Origin: Chitinophagales bacterium | Lineage (GTDB): Bacteria; Bacteroidota; Bacteroidia; Chitinophagales; S012-47 | Assembly: GCA_015487695.1 (NCBI GenBank) | Contig: WFPF01000026.1 | Location: forward strand, 1-44,187 | Length of the DNA stretch: 44,187 nucleotides | Direction: 5' to 3' | In this document: positions 10,322 through 20,300 of the stretch, piece by piece | Layout of the letters: the number at the start of each line of letters is the position of its first letter | Numbering within the stretch: the first letter of the stretch is position 1 | Translations under genes and position numbers: made by a program | The notes under the pieces: generated by a model | Seen by the model: only the letters and a program-made list of their open reading frames with translations | The model's database searches: none | What the model was told of the DNA's origin: nothing

Positions 10322-10354
10322 CTCGGACAATAAATTCATCTGTCCGGGCATTTT
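10322..10354 (+). terminator. Weak possible terminator after the DUF4412-like gene
   Basis: CTCGGACA (10322-10329) pairs with TGTCCGGG (10341-10348) over 8 bp including one T-G pair, with an 11-base loop, then CATTTT. The T-run is short, so it may be a weak terminator or chance. Confidence 0.4.
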
Positions 10355-10361
10355 GCTTAGC

Positions 10362-10369
10362 TATCTTTG
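10362..10369 (+). promoter_or_regulatory. TAnnTTTG promoter box for the GT4 gene
   Basis: TATCTTTG matches the consensus fully and lies 18 bases before ATG 10388. Its last three bases form an in-frame TTG that could be mistaken for the start codon, which argues for the downstream ATG. Confidence 0.75.
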
Positions 10370-10387
10370 CCAAAAGCAAATGCCAAA

Positions 10388-11581
10388 ATGCCTCGAGTAC
10401 TCCGTATTATCAACCGTTTAAACTTAGGGGGCCCCACATACAATGCAGCGTATCTGACGCGCTATCTGGCACCGGAATATGAAACCTTGCTTGTAGCCGG
10501 GGTCAAAGAAAAAAGTGAGGCCAGTTCGGAATTTATCCTCAACCGCATGAATATTCAGCCGCTATTCATCGAGTCGATGCGGAGGCCTATTCACCCGCTT
10601 CGCGACCGGGCGGCATTCAAAGAAATAGACCGGATCATCCGGGATTTTAAACCGGACATTGTGCACACCCATGCGGCCAAAGCCGGTGCACTCGGGCGCC
10701 TGGCAGCCAAAAGGAACGGAATTCCGGTAGTCGTTCATACCTTCCATGGTCATGTCTTTCACAGCTATTTCAATCCGGTGAAAACCCGTGCTTTTTTAAG
10801 TATTGAGCGCTATCTGGCGCGGCAATCTTCGCGCATCATTGCCATCAGCGAAAAACAAAAAAGAGAATTAACCAGCGAGCATCAGGTCTGCGAAGCCGAG
10901 AAGGTCAGTGTGATTCCTCTGGGCTTTGATCTCGACCGCTTTGCACAGGACAAGGTGCAAAAACGCAGTCGCATGCGGGACCTCTTTCTGCTCGACAGCG
11001 ATGAGGTAGCAATGGGAATAATCGGGCGCCTGGTGCCCGTAAAAAATCATGCGCTCTTCTTCGAAGCCATTGAGCGCATACGACCTAAACTCAAAAAGAA
11101 ACTGCGGGTATTCGTGGTAGGAGACGGTGAAATGATGCAGAGCCTGCAGGCCCTTTGCCGGAAGCTGAACCTAGAATACACCGTGGGCAATCCACCGGAA
11201 GAGAAAGCACTTATCACTTTTACTTCCTGGATGCGAAATATTGACGATGTGACGGCTGCCATGGACTTGATAGCTCTTTCCTCGCTCAACGAGGGAACGC
11301 CCGTCAGCCTGATTGAAGCGCAGGCAGCCGGCAAGCCCGTGGTTTCGACACGGGTGGGCGGAATCGAAGACATTGTGGAGCACGGAAAGACGGGCCTGCT
11401 CTCAGACTCCGGAGATCTCGAAAATTTCGCTGCCAATCTTTATCGCATGATCGAGTATGAAGAGATGCGCAGGGAGTATGCAGCCAATTGCTCGGAAAGC
11501 ATCCTCCAGCGATTCGGATACCAGCGCCTGGTAGCCGATATGGACCGGCTCTACCGCAGGCTGTTGCAAAATCCGGCATGA
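10388..11581 (+). CDS. Family 4 glycosyltransferase (GT-B fold)
   Basis: A 397-residue cytoplasmic sugar transferase that would move a sugar from a nucleotide-sugar donor to a glycan or lipid acceptor. The N-terminal acceptor domain begins with the RLNLGGPTYNAAYL glycine-rich loop and contains the DIVHTHAAKAGALGRLAA segment typical of GT4. The C-terminal donor domain has GRLVPVKNH and an E-x7-E motif (Glu302 and Glu310, in NEGTPVSLIE), followed by GKPVVSTRVGG. The frame is open further upstream to a TTG at 10367, but that TTG lies inside a TAnnTTTG box, so ATG 10388 is preferred. The gene stands alone, not in an obvious polysaccharide cluster, so the acceptor cannot be inferred; capsule, O-antigen or exopolysaccharide are the usual products of relatives. 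Confidence 0.92.
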   Translation: MPRVLRIINRLNLGGPTYNAAYLTRYLAPEYETLLVAGVKEKSEASSEFILNRMNIQPLFIESMRRPIHPLRDRAAFKEIDRIIRDFKPDIVHTHAAKAGALGRLAAKRNGIPVVVHTFHGHVFHSYFNPVKTRAFLSIERYLARQSSRIIAISEKQKRELTSEHQVCEAEKVSVIPLGFDLDRFAQDKVQKRSRMRDLFLLDSDEVAMGIIGRLVPVKNHALFFEAIERIRPKLKKKLRVFVVGDGEMMQSLQALCRKLNLEYTVGNPPEEKALITFTSWMRNIDDVTAAMDLIALSSLNEGTPVSLIEAQAAGKPVVSTRVGGIEDIVEHGKTGLLSDSGDLENFAANLYRMIEYEEMRREYAANCSESILQRFGYQRLVADMDRLYRRLLQNPA

Positions 11582-11612
11582 CCCTTGTGCCTAAGGAAAA
11601 GTCTTAAAATCC

Positions 11613-11620
11613 TATCTTTG
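11613..11620 (+). promoter_or_regulatory. TAnnTTTG promoter box for the DPP IV gene
   Basis: TATCTTTG, full match, 15 bases before ATG 11636. A TTG lies 25 bases upstream of it, longer than the usual spacing for a -33 element. Confidence 0.75.
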
Positions 11621-11635
11621 ATTGAAAACCAAGCG

Positions 11636-13819
11636 ATGAAAAAAATCCTGCTTTTTTTGATGGGCATTGCATTGTCCTTTGCCGCTGTGGCACAAAACGA
11701 AATCACCCTTGAAGACATCTTCTTTCAGCGAACATTCTCTCCCGATTATATCTGGGGGCTCGAACATCTGGCAGATGGGGAACACTACACCGACATAAAA
11801 GTGGATTATAAAAAGAAAGCGCTGAATGTGCTCATCTACGACTACGAAAAGGGCGAATTGCAGGACACTCTTTTTTCAGGGGCCTGGGCTCCCGACAGCC
11901 TGCAGCCGTTTTATTTCAGAAGCTACACACTCAGCCCTGATTTCAGCAAAATTCTTCTGGCGGTCAATACCGAAGGGATCTATCGCTATTCGAGCCGCTC
12001 AGACTATTATCTTTTTGACCGGACAAGTCGCAGCTTCGAGAAACTATGCGGTGGTTCCAAACAGATGTATGCTACGTTTTCTCCGGATGGAAAGAAAGTA
12101 GCGTATGTGCAGGACAACAATCTCTTCTACAAAGACCTTGGCAGCGCTGAGATCGTGCAGATAAGCAATGACGGGGAAGAAAATAAAATCATCAACGGGG
12201 ATGCCGACTGGGTATATGAAGAAGAGCTCGAACTGGTCAAAGCGTTTTTCTGGTCGCCCGACAGCCGCAAAATTGCCTACTACCGCTTTGATGAGAGCCG
12301 GGTGAAGGAATACGAATTCCCGATATACGGGGGACAGTATCCCGAGATTTATAAATACAAATATCCCAAAGTAGGCGAGCGCAACTCCGAAGTGACGCTG
12401 CATACCTTCTTTCTGGAGGATGCCCGCCAGCTTACCCTTCCCCTGGCAGCCGGCCCCGATGATTATATCCCCCGCATCAAGTGGACAAAAAACCCGGATA
12501 TCCTCAGTGTTCAAAAGCTGAACCGCCACCAGGATACCCTCGAATTTTATTTGGTAAATGTGCAGGACAACAAAGCGTCTTTGCTCTTTACCGAAGGCAA
12601 TCCTTATTACATTGACATTGATGATGACCTCACATTCCTCGACAATGGAAAGCAATTTATCTGGTCTTCCGAGCGGGACGGTTACAATCATCTCTACCTC
12701 TATAACCTTGATGGTACGGTGGAACGACAGATCACCCGGGGGCCCTGGGAAGTGACGGAGTTTTATGGTCTGGATGCCGCTCAGAAGAAGCTCTATTATC
12801 AGGCTGCCGAGCGCTCCCCGCTTCAACGGCAGATTTATTCCATTGCATTGAACGGAAGAAAGAAAAAGCTCCTCACACCCGGCACGGGGACGTTTGATGC
12901 AGACTTCTCGGAAGGATGCGGCTATTTTCTCCTCACCTGGTCGGATGCAAACACCCCGTATCGTTTCAGCATGCACGATGGGAACGGAAAAGAGCTCCGG
13001 CTGCTCGAAGACAATGAAGAGCTCCGGGAAACCATGGCAAAGTACAGCTTCTCAAAAAAAGAGTTTTTCACCTTTAAACAGGATGACGGCATTGAGCTGA
13101 ACGGATGGATGATCAAACCGATGGACTTTGACTCCACGAAGAAATATCCGGTCTTTATGTATGTCTACGGAGGTCCGGGAAGTCAGACCGTGACAGATGC
13201 CTACGGTGGCCGAAATACGAGCTGGTTTCAGATGCTGGCTCAGAAAGGCTACATCGTGGTATCGGTGGACAACCGGGGGACAGGGGCCCGCGGACAGGAA
13301 TTTCAAAAGAAATACACTTACCTGAAGATGGGGCAGGCCGAAGTGGAAGACCAGGCAGCGGCTGCCCGCTTTCTGGGAAGTCGTTCCTATGTGGATGCTT
13401 CGCGCATCGGCATCTTCGGCTGGAGCTACGGTGGCTATATGTCTTCGCTCATGCTCTTCCGCAAAGCGCAGCTTTTTGCCCTGGGCATTGCGGTTGCTCC
13501 GGTTTCCAACTGGAAGTATTACGACAGCATTTACACCGAACGTTATATGCGCACTTACGAAGAAAATAAAAGCGGATACGATGACGGTTCGCCCGGCAAC
13601 TATACCTCCGGCCTGGAAGACCCGTTCCTGCTGGTACACGGCCTGGCCGATGACAATGTGCACTTTCAGAATTCAGCCGAACTAATATCGGGCCTTGTGG
13701 AAAATGGCAAAGATTTTAAGCTTTTTGTATATCCCAACAAAGCCCACGGCCTCAGCGGATCGAAGACTCATTACCATCTCTATCGCATGATGACGGAATT
13801 CATACTTGAGAATCTCTGA
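11636..13819 (+). CDS. Dipeptidyl peptidase IV (peptidase family S9B)
   Basis: A 727-residue exported serine peptidase that removes N-terminal X-Pro or X-Ala dipeptides from peptides. A signal peptide (MKKILLFLMGIALSFAAVAQ) supports ATG 11636 over an upstream in-frame TTG at 11585, and places the enzyme in the periplasm. The N-terminal beta-propeller carries the EEELELVKAFFWSPD segment (Glu195-Glu197), the glutamates that bind the substrate amino terminus in this family. The catalytic triad is Ser597 (GWSYGGY), Asp672 (ADDNVHF) and His704 (KAHGLSG); the Asp-His spacing of 32 equals that of human DPP4. It precedes a POT peptide transporter gene with 85 bases between them, and each has its own promoter box. 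Together they suggest peptide use, which is an inference from adjacency. Confidence 0.96.
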   Translation: MKKILLFLMGIALSFAAVAQNEITLEDIFFQRTFSPDYIWGLEHLADGEHYTDIKVDYKKKALNVLIYDYEKGELQDTLFSGAWAPDSLQPFYFRSYTLSPDFSKILLAVNTEGIYRYSSRSDYYLFDRTSRSFEKLCGGSKQMYATFSPDGKKVAYVQDNNLFYKDLGSAEIVQISNDGEENKIINGDADWVYEEELELVKAFFWSPDSRKIAYYRFDESRVKEYEFPIYGGQYPEIYKYKYPKVGERNSEVTLHTFFLEDARQLTLPLAAGPDDYIPRIKWTKNPDILSVQKLNRHQDTLEFYLVNVQDNKASLLFTEGNPYYIDIDDDLTFLDNGKQFIWSSERDGYNHLYLYNLDGTVERQITRGPWEVTEFYGLDAAQKKLYYQAAERSPLQRQIYSIALNGRKKKLLTPGTGTFDADFSEGCGYFLLTWSDANTPYRFSMHDGNGKELRLLEDNEELRETMAKYSFSKKEFFTFKQDDGIELNGWMIKPMDFDSTKKYPVFMYVYGGPGSQTVTDAYGGRNTSWFQMLAQKGYIVVSVDNRGTGARGQEFQKKYTYLKMGQAEVEDQAAAARFLGSRSYVDASRIGIFGWSYGGYMSSLMLFRKAQLFALGIAVAPVSNWKYYDSIYTERYMRTYEENKSGYDDGSPGNYTSGLEDPFLLVHGLADDNVHFQNSAELISGLVENGKDFKLFVYPNKAHGLSGSKTHYHLYRMMTEFILENL

Positions 13820-13858
13820 GGTGGTGGGGCGCTTCAAAAGACATTGCCTTGATTTTAA

Positions 13859-13866
13859 TATATTTG
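13859..13866 (+). promoter_or_regulatory. TAnnTTTG promoter box for the POT transporter gene
   Basis: TATATTTG, full match, 38 bases before ATG 13905. Confidence 0.65.
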
Positions 13867-13904
13867 GAAACTTATTTAACCCAATCAATTAAAAAACGAT
13901 ACCT

Positions 13905-15425
13905 ATGAGCGAATTAAATCCGACCAAAACCAAAATTTCGCATCCCAAGGGCCTATATACCCTTTTTGCTACGGAGATGTGGGAGCGGTTTAGCTATTAT
14001 GGTATGAGGGCATTGCTTGTCCTCTATCTTACGGCAGAATTGATTAATGGTGGTTTTGGCCTCGGCCGCGAGGCTGCATTGGAAATATATGCCATCTTCA
14101 CCGGGATGGTTTACCTGACTCCAATCCTCGGAGGATGGGTGGCGGATAAATTTCTCGGCAAGCGAAAGACGGTGTACATTGGCGGCCTGGTCATGGCAGT
14201 AGGTCAATTCCTCTTGGCAGCAAGTGCCTTTCTCCATGCTTCTGCTGACCCCGTTACACGCATGAATCTTTTTAATTTTGGATTGGGTATGCTCATCCTG
14301 GGCAACGGATTTTTTAAGCCCAACATCTCCACCATCGTTGGTGATTTTTATGATAACAACGACCCACGAAAAGATTCTGCCTTCAATATCTTTTATATGG
14401 GAATCAACCTGGGAGCCATCCTCGGGCCCTTTATTGCAGGCGGACTTGGTGAAAACGTCCAATGGGGATGGGGCTATTTTGCGGCAGGAGTCGGTTTGAT
14501 CATCAGTGTGATATGGTTGAAATTGCGGGAACATACACTGGATCATCACGGCTTGCCACCCAATGCTCCGGAAGATAAAATGGTGCTCGACAGCAAAGAC
14601 TGGCGCGACATATTTGTGTATTCTATCGGATTGATTTTGGCTACCTTATTCCTGGTCTGGGTTTGGAGTTTTATACCCGAAAATGTTACGAGCATTATTA
14701 TTCCCCTTGGCTTTGTAGGGTTGATTCTTGCCCTTGCCTTTGTCATATTCAAAGGGACAAACGGAGGAGAGGAATGGAGTCGTATGGTTGTGATTGTGGT
14801 CCTGGCATTTTTCAATATCGTGTTTTGGGCCGGTTTTGAACAGGCCGGAGGTACCATGAACCTCTTTGCCGCTGAAAATACCAACCGATTTATAGGAAAC
14901 TGGCAGATTCCGGCCACCTGGTTTCAGAATGTAAATCCGATCGCCATCCTCATCTTTGCTCCCATCTTTTCCGTCTTATGGATCAAACTCGACCGGATAC
15001 GACTTAATCCGAGAACTCCGATTAAATTCGCACTGGGGATGTTGTTTGGAGCTTTGGCCTTCTGGATAATGGCTATAGCTGCCAATAAAGCTGCAGGAGG
15101 CCATCTCGTGTCTCCGCTTTGGCTGGTCATTGTCTATGTAGTGCTTACCCTGGGCGAGCTCATGCTTTCACCCATCGGCCTCTCCATGATTACCAAGCTG
15201 GCACCTGCCAAACTCGTGTCAGTTGTGATGGGACTTTGGATGGCCAGTTTTGCAGCCGGCAACTACTTTGCCGGAGTGCTCGAAAGTATATTGCACAATA
15301 TGAATGCGAAATATGACATGGGCCTGGAGCTCTACCCCTTTATTTCAATGACGATGCTGGGAACCGGTATTATCATCCTGCTCCTGTCCCCCTTGCTCAA
15401 TAAAGCAATGAAAGGAATTCACTGA
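13905..15425 (+). CDS. POT/PTR2 family proton-coupled di- and tripeptide transporter
   Basis: A 506-residue inner membrane protein of the size usual for bacterial POT transporters, with about 12-14 hydrophobic segments. The family's ExxERFxYYG motif is present near the N terminus (EMWERFSYYG), where the acidic and arginine residues take part in proton coupling. The PTR2 signature is also there (FNIFYMGINLGAILGPFIAG). Members import di- and tripeptides with protons. The upstream gene encodes a periplasmic dipeptidyl peptidase whose dipeptide products would be natural substrates; this link is inferred. A perfect-stem terminator 20 bases after the stop ends the transcript. Confidence 0.95.
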   Translation: MSELNPTKTKISHPKGLYTLFATEMWERFSYYGMRALLVLYLTAELINGGFGLGREAALEIYAIFTGMVYLTPILGGWVADKFLGKRKTVYIGGLVMAVGQFLLAASAFLHASADPVTRMNLFNFGLGMLILGNGFFKPNISTIVGDFYDNNDPRKDSAFNIFYMGINLGAILGPFIAGGLGENVQWGWGYFAAGVGLIISVIWLKLREHTLDHHGLPPNAPEDKMVLDSKDWRDIFVYSIGLILATLFLVWVWSFIPENVTSIIIPLGFVGLILALAFVIFKGTNGGEEWSRMVVIVVLAFFNIVFWAGFEQAGGTMNLFAAENTNRFIGNWQIPATWFQNVNPIAILIFAPIFSVLWIKLDRIRLNPRTPIKFALGMLFGALAFWIMAIAANKAAGGHLVSPLWLVIVYVVLTLGELMLSPIGLSMITKLAPAKLVSVVMGLWMASFAAGNYFAGVLESILHNMNAKYDMGLELYPFISMTMLGTGIIILLLSPLLNKAMKGIH

Positions 15426-15444
15426 TCCTGTAATAATTTTCATA

Positions 15445-15480
15445 AGAGGCTGTTTCTGAAAAGGGACAGCCTCTTTTTTT
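15445..15480 (+). terminator. Rho-independent terminator after the POT transporter gene
   Basis: AGAGGCTG (15445-15452) and CAGCCTCT (15467-15474) pair perfectly, and the inner bases extend the stem to 13 bp with a GAAA tetraloop. A T-run follows to 15480. Confidence 0.92.
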
Positions 15481-15518
15481 ATATGGAAATCTATTTATGA
15501 ATGAATCTTCATATTTGT

Positions 15519-15526
15519 TAATTTTG
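15519..15526 (+). promoter_or_regulatory. TAnnTTTG promoter box for hutU
   Basis: TAATTTTG, full match, 20 bases before ATG 15547. Confidence 0.7.
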
Positions 15527-15546
15527 ATTCAAATTCTACTTTAAAG

Positions 15547-17211
15547 ATGTCAAATACATTCAAAACCATACGTGCTCCGAGGGGTAGCAAACTGAACACC
15601 CGGGGCTGGGTGCAGGAGGCCGCACTGCGCATGCTGATGAACAACCTCGACCCCGAGGTGGCTGAAAAACCCGAAGAACTGGTCGTCTACGGTGGCAATG
15701 GAAAAGCCGCCCGCAACTGGGAAGCTTATGAGCAGATCGTAAAAGCCCTGAAAGACCTGAAGGAGGATGAAACACTGCTCGTGCAAAGCGGGAAAGCCGT
15801 GGGGATTATCCGTTCGCACAAGGATGCTCCGCGTGTACTTATTGCCAACTCAAACCTCGTGGGCCGTTGGGCCACCTGGGAGCATTTCAGAGAGCTCGAA
15901 CGCAAGGGGCTGATCATGTATGGCCAGATGACAGCAGGCTCATGGATTTATATCGGTTCGCAGGGTATTGTGCAGGGAACCTATGAAACGTATGCATCGC
16001 TGGCCAAGAGGCACTTTGACGGCAGTCTGAAAGGCAAGCTCAATGTGACGGCCGGACTCGGAGGAATGGGCGGTGCCCAGCCGCTGGCCATTACCATGAA
16101 CGAAGGGGTTTGCCTGGCGGCTGAGATGGAAGCCTGGCGCGTAGAGAAGCGCATTGAAACGAAGTATCTAGACAAGATGTCTTACGACATTGACGAGGCC
16201 ATCGACATGGCCCTGGAAGCAAAAGAGAAGAAAGAAGCCGTCTCGGTAGGCGTGGTGGCCAATGCAGTCGATCTTTTGCAGCGATTGATTGAGCGAAATA
16301 TCGAAGTGGATACGCTTACCGACCAGACTTCGGCACATGACGAACTGAACGGCTACTTCCCCGAAAATATGAGCGTAGAAGAAGCCCGTCTGCTCAGGGG
16401 AAAAGATCCGGATGAATATATCCGCCTTTCGCTCGACACCATGGCACGGCACGTGCGCCTGATGCTTGACCTGCAAAAGCGCGGGTCTGTCGTATTTGAT
16501 TACGGAAACAATATTCGCGGCCAGGTGCATGACAAGCGCGGCCTGTCCGATGCCTTTGATTTTCCGGGTTTTGTACCGGCCTACATACGCCCGCTTTTCT
16601 GCGAGGGCAAGGGGCCTTTCCGCTGGGCGGCCTTGTCAGGCGATCCAGAGGATATCCTGAAAACGGACAATAAACTCAGAGAGCTGTTTCCGGAAGACAA
16701 GGCGCTCATGCGGTGGCTCGACATGGCCGAAGAAAGAATTGCATTTCAGGGGCTGCCAAGCCGCATCTGCTGGCTGGGGATGGGGGCCCGCGAAAAAGCC
16801 GGGCTGGCTTTCAATGAGATGGTGCGCAGTGGCGAACTTTCGGCTCCTGTTGTCATTGGAAGAGACCACCTGGATACCGGATCGGTGGCTTCGCCCAATC
16901 GCGAAACCGAAGCGATGCTCGATGGTTCGGATGCCATTGCCGACTGGCCGATTCTGAATGCCCTGGCCAATACGGCCGGAGGAGCCAGCTGGGTCAGTTT
17001 CCACCACGGTGGAGGTGTGGGAATGGGCTATTCACTTCATGCCGGAATGGTGATTGTCTGTGACGGAACGACAGATGCCGACAGACGTCTTTCGCGGGTA
17101 TTGCACAACGACCCGGCCATAGGCGTGATCCGCCATGCGGATGCAGGCTATGAGCTGGCACGCGAAACGGCTTCGCAATTTGGCCTACACCTGGATGACC
17201 GGCTCGACTAG
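15547..17211 (+). CDS. hutU: Urocanate hydratase
   Basis: A 554-residue cytoplasmic enzyme of the usual length. It converts urocanate to imidazolone propionate, the second step of histidine breakdown, using tightly bound NAD+. Visible family features are [16 protein letters not shown] near the N terminus, ICWLGMG with Cys408 (the counterpart of the conserved active-site-region cysteine), and the long conserved block from [16 protein letters not shown] through [16 protein letters not shown]. It has its own promoter box and follows a strong terminator, so it is a single-gene unit. The other hut genes (hutH, hutI, ftcD or hutG) are not adjacent, so the pathway must be dispersed on the chromosome or incomplete. 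No repressor site of the HutC type was recognised. Confidence 0.98.
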   Translation: MSNTFKTIRAPRGSKLNTRGWVQEAALRMLMNNLDPEVAEKPEELVVYGGNGKAARNWEAYEQIVKALKDLKEDETLLVQSGKAVGIIRSHKDAPRVLIANSNLVGRWATWEHFRELERKGLIMYGQMTAGSWIYIGSQGIVQGTYETYASLAKRHFDGSLKGKLNVTAGLGGMGGAQPLAITMNEGVCLAAEMEAWRVEKRIETKYLDKMSYDIDEAIDMALEAKEKKEAVSVGVVANAVDLLQRLIERNIEVDTLTDQTSAHDELNGYFPENMSVEEARLLRGKDPDEYIRLSLDTMARHVRLMLDLQKRGSVVFDYGNNIRGQVHDKRGLSDAFDFPGFVPAYIRPLFCEGKGPFRWAALSGDPEDILKTDNKLRELFPEDKALMRWLDMAEERIAFQGLPSRICWLGMGAREKAGLAFNEMVRSGELSAPVVIGRDHLDTGSVASPNRETEAMLDGSDAIADWPILNALANTAGGASWVSFHHGGGVGMGYSLHAGMVIVCDGTTDADRRLSRVLHNDPAIGVIRHADAGYELARETASQFGLHLDDRLD

Positions 17212-17275
17212 TCCGGTAAAAAGCGCCATTCACCGAATATATGAAGCGGACTATTGTGCTTCCGGAAGGAGAAAC

Positions 17276-17283
17276 TTTATTTG
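17276..17283 (+). promoter_or_regulatory. Possible degenerate -7 box for the Asp-box protein gene
   Basis: TTTATTTG differs from TAnnTTTG at one base and lies 18 bases before the proposed GTG start at 17302. The spacing resembles that of the better boxes in this window. Confidence 0.35.
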
Positions 17284-17301
17284 TTGACAGAAAATAAATA
17301 T

Positions 17302-20300
17302 GTGAATAGAAAACTACCATTATCAATCATCACCCTGATTTCCTTTGTCCTGATGCTCTTCTGGCATTCCGGCCGGCCCTTGCAGCAAAAGGAGAACATA
17401 GTTAGTACGGTTCTTCCGCAGCCACCGGAGAAAATGACGAAATATGACCGGATGGATCTGGCCATGCAGCAGGAATTTGAGATGACCGTTGACCATGCCC
17501 TCGGTGTCGTTCCGCGCGAAAGGCTGTATAGGGCTTATGAAATAGCGAGACGCACACTGAACAGCCGGGCAGCCATCCCGAATGTCAACTGGATTGAACG
17601 GGGGCCCAAAAACCAGGGCGGCCGGACACGTACTTTTATCTTCGACCCCAACGACCCCACCCATTCGACTGTCTTTGCCGGATCGGTGGCAGGCGGTTTG
17701 TGGAAAACCACCAATATTTATAACCCCAGCCCCGACTGGAAATTGGTGGATGCCTCATTGACTAATATGGCCGTAGTATCTATGGCTTATGATCCATCCA
17801 ATCCGCAGGTCATGTATTTTGGAACCGGAGAAGGGTATTACAATTCCGATGCGGTAAGGGGCGATGGAATATGGAAGTCTACAGACGGAGGAAGCACCTG
17901 GAGCCAGCTGGCCAGTACGGTTACGAGCAACTCCGCTACCTGTGCAGGCCCGGGGAATTGTGACTTTGACTATGTCAACAAGATTGTGGTCACTTCAGCA
18001 GGCACTGTATTGGCCGCCTGCCGCAGCATCTACACCAATCGGGGAGGCATTATGCGTTCAACGGATGGAGGAAACACCTGGACAAGGGTATTGCCATCTA
18101 CGGGCATTTTCAGGGCTGCAGATATCGAAGTGGCAGAAAATGGAGATTTATATGCGGCTTTGGGAATATTCAATACCGATGGGCTCTATAAATCGACAGA
18201 TGACGGGGCTACCTGGACTAAAATTACAGGGGGCGGGTTCCCGTCCAGCGGTTTTGAGCGCATTGAAATAGCCTGCGCTCCTTCCGACTCCAACCGTGTC
18301 CTGGTCTTGTTGCAGGATGCGGTCAACAACGATTGCTACGGCATATATCTTTCAAGCGATGCGGGGAGCACCTGGTCTTCATTATCTGTTCCAACCCAGG
18401 GAGCCAATGACTTTACCCGGGGGCAGGCCTGGTACGACCTGATTGCTGCATTTGACCCGACCGACAGCTCCCGCATCTTTATCGGGGGTATCGATCTATG
18501 GCTATCTGAAAATTCGGGTTCTTCATGGACCGAAATATCCCACTGGTACGGGGGCGGTTATCAGGAAGTACATGCCGACCAGCATGCCATTTATTTCCTT
18601 CCGGGCAGTGCCGATACGGTTCTTTTTGGCAATGACGGAGGCATTTATCTCTCAAGCAATGCTTCGCTCTCTTCTCCCGATATTGAAGACCGGAGTGAGA
18701 ATTACAATGTGCTGCAACTCTATGCGGCTGCCATGCACCCCCGCAGCGACACTTCGGTCTTTCTGGGAGGGGCGCAGGACAATGGCTCGCATCGTTATCT
18801 AAGCGAAGGCATCAACTATACGCAGGAAGTGACGGGTGGTGACGGTGCTTTCTGTCATATCGACCAGAGCGACTCCAACTATTGGTATACCGCATATGTG
18901 TATAACCGTTTCTATCGCTCGACCGATGGAGGATTGAGTTTTTCCTCGCAGATCAACGTGGGTGCAACGGGTAAATTTATCAATCCCAGCGACTTTGACA
19001 ACGATGCCAACATACTCTACTCTTCTTACAATTCCGGATTCTATCTGCGATGGGATGACCCGCATACAGGAACCTCTTTCTCTTCGGTTAATGCCGGTTT
19101 TTCAAGTCAGGTTTCGGCTGTGACCTGCGACCCTAATACGGCCAACCGGGTTTGGTTTGGTACGGATGACGGATCGGTCTATTATGTCGACAATGCCAAC
19201 GGGGGCTCTCCTACAGTAAACAATGTGACCACGGCCTCTCTTCCCGCTGCCAACCTGTCCTGCATTGAAATTGATCCGACCGATGCCAATCATATTCTCA
19301 TTACCTATTCCAACTACGGAGAGGTGAGTGTGTGGGAAAGTACCAATGCCGGCAGCTCCTGGACGGATGTCGAAGGCAACCTGCCCGACATGCCCGTGCG
19401 CTGGGCACTCTTCAATCCCAACAATACCAGCCAGGTCTTGCTGGCCACGGAAGCCGGAGTTTGGTCTACGGACAATCTGAACGGGGGATCAACGGTGTGG
19501 GCAGCCTCCAACAGCGGCATGGGCAATGTCCGTACCGATATGCTGCAATATCGCAGCAGCGACAACCTGGTTGTGGCGGCAACGCACGGACGCGGGCTCT
19601 TTTCTTCAGATGTATTTACCACGGCATCTGCCGATTTCGGTGCGGCACAAACGGTGGGGTATATTGGCAATGCCATCCGGTTTTATGACGATTCATACAA
19701 AGCCACTTCCTGGCTCTGGAACTTTGGAGATGGCAATACGAGCACAGCCCAAAACCCGACACACAGCTACAGCACGGCAGGTGACTATACGGTCACACTG
19801 ACAATCAATGGAGGAGCGGCTACAAAGACAAAAAGCAATTATATCCGGGTACTGCCCAATCACTACATTCCTTTTGCACTGACCGATGGCGGCAACTTCG
19901 AAGTCAACCCGGCTTATTTTGGTGCCAACAGCACATCGGGCGTGAGCTTTGAAAGAGGAAACTCGACTGTTGCCGGGAAAAATGGTACGAACAGCGGCAG
20001 CAATGCCTGGGTAACGGGCCTCACGGCCAGTTCATACGAGAATTACAATGATGCCCAACTCTGGACCCCCAACTTTAATATGTCCGTGGCGGGTATTTAT
20101 ACCCTTAGTTTCTATGCCAAATACAGCACCGAGTGGTACTCCTCCACCGAAGCCTACGATGGTTTCCGTCTGGAGTATTCGCTTGATAAAGGCGATAACT
20201 GGTACCTTATCGGAGACAATACTTTCTACAACTTTGCAAATACCAACAGCGGTGGATCTACGGCCTTCCCCTACGGGGAGCCTTACTTTGCAGGTTCTGT

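Noticed and set aside
12044-12976. Minus-strand open frame of about 310 codons inside the DPP IV gene
   Set aside because: The DPP IV frame has all catalytic and propeller motifs; the antisense product shows no family features and no promoter.
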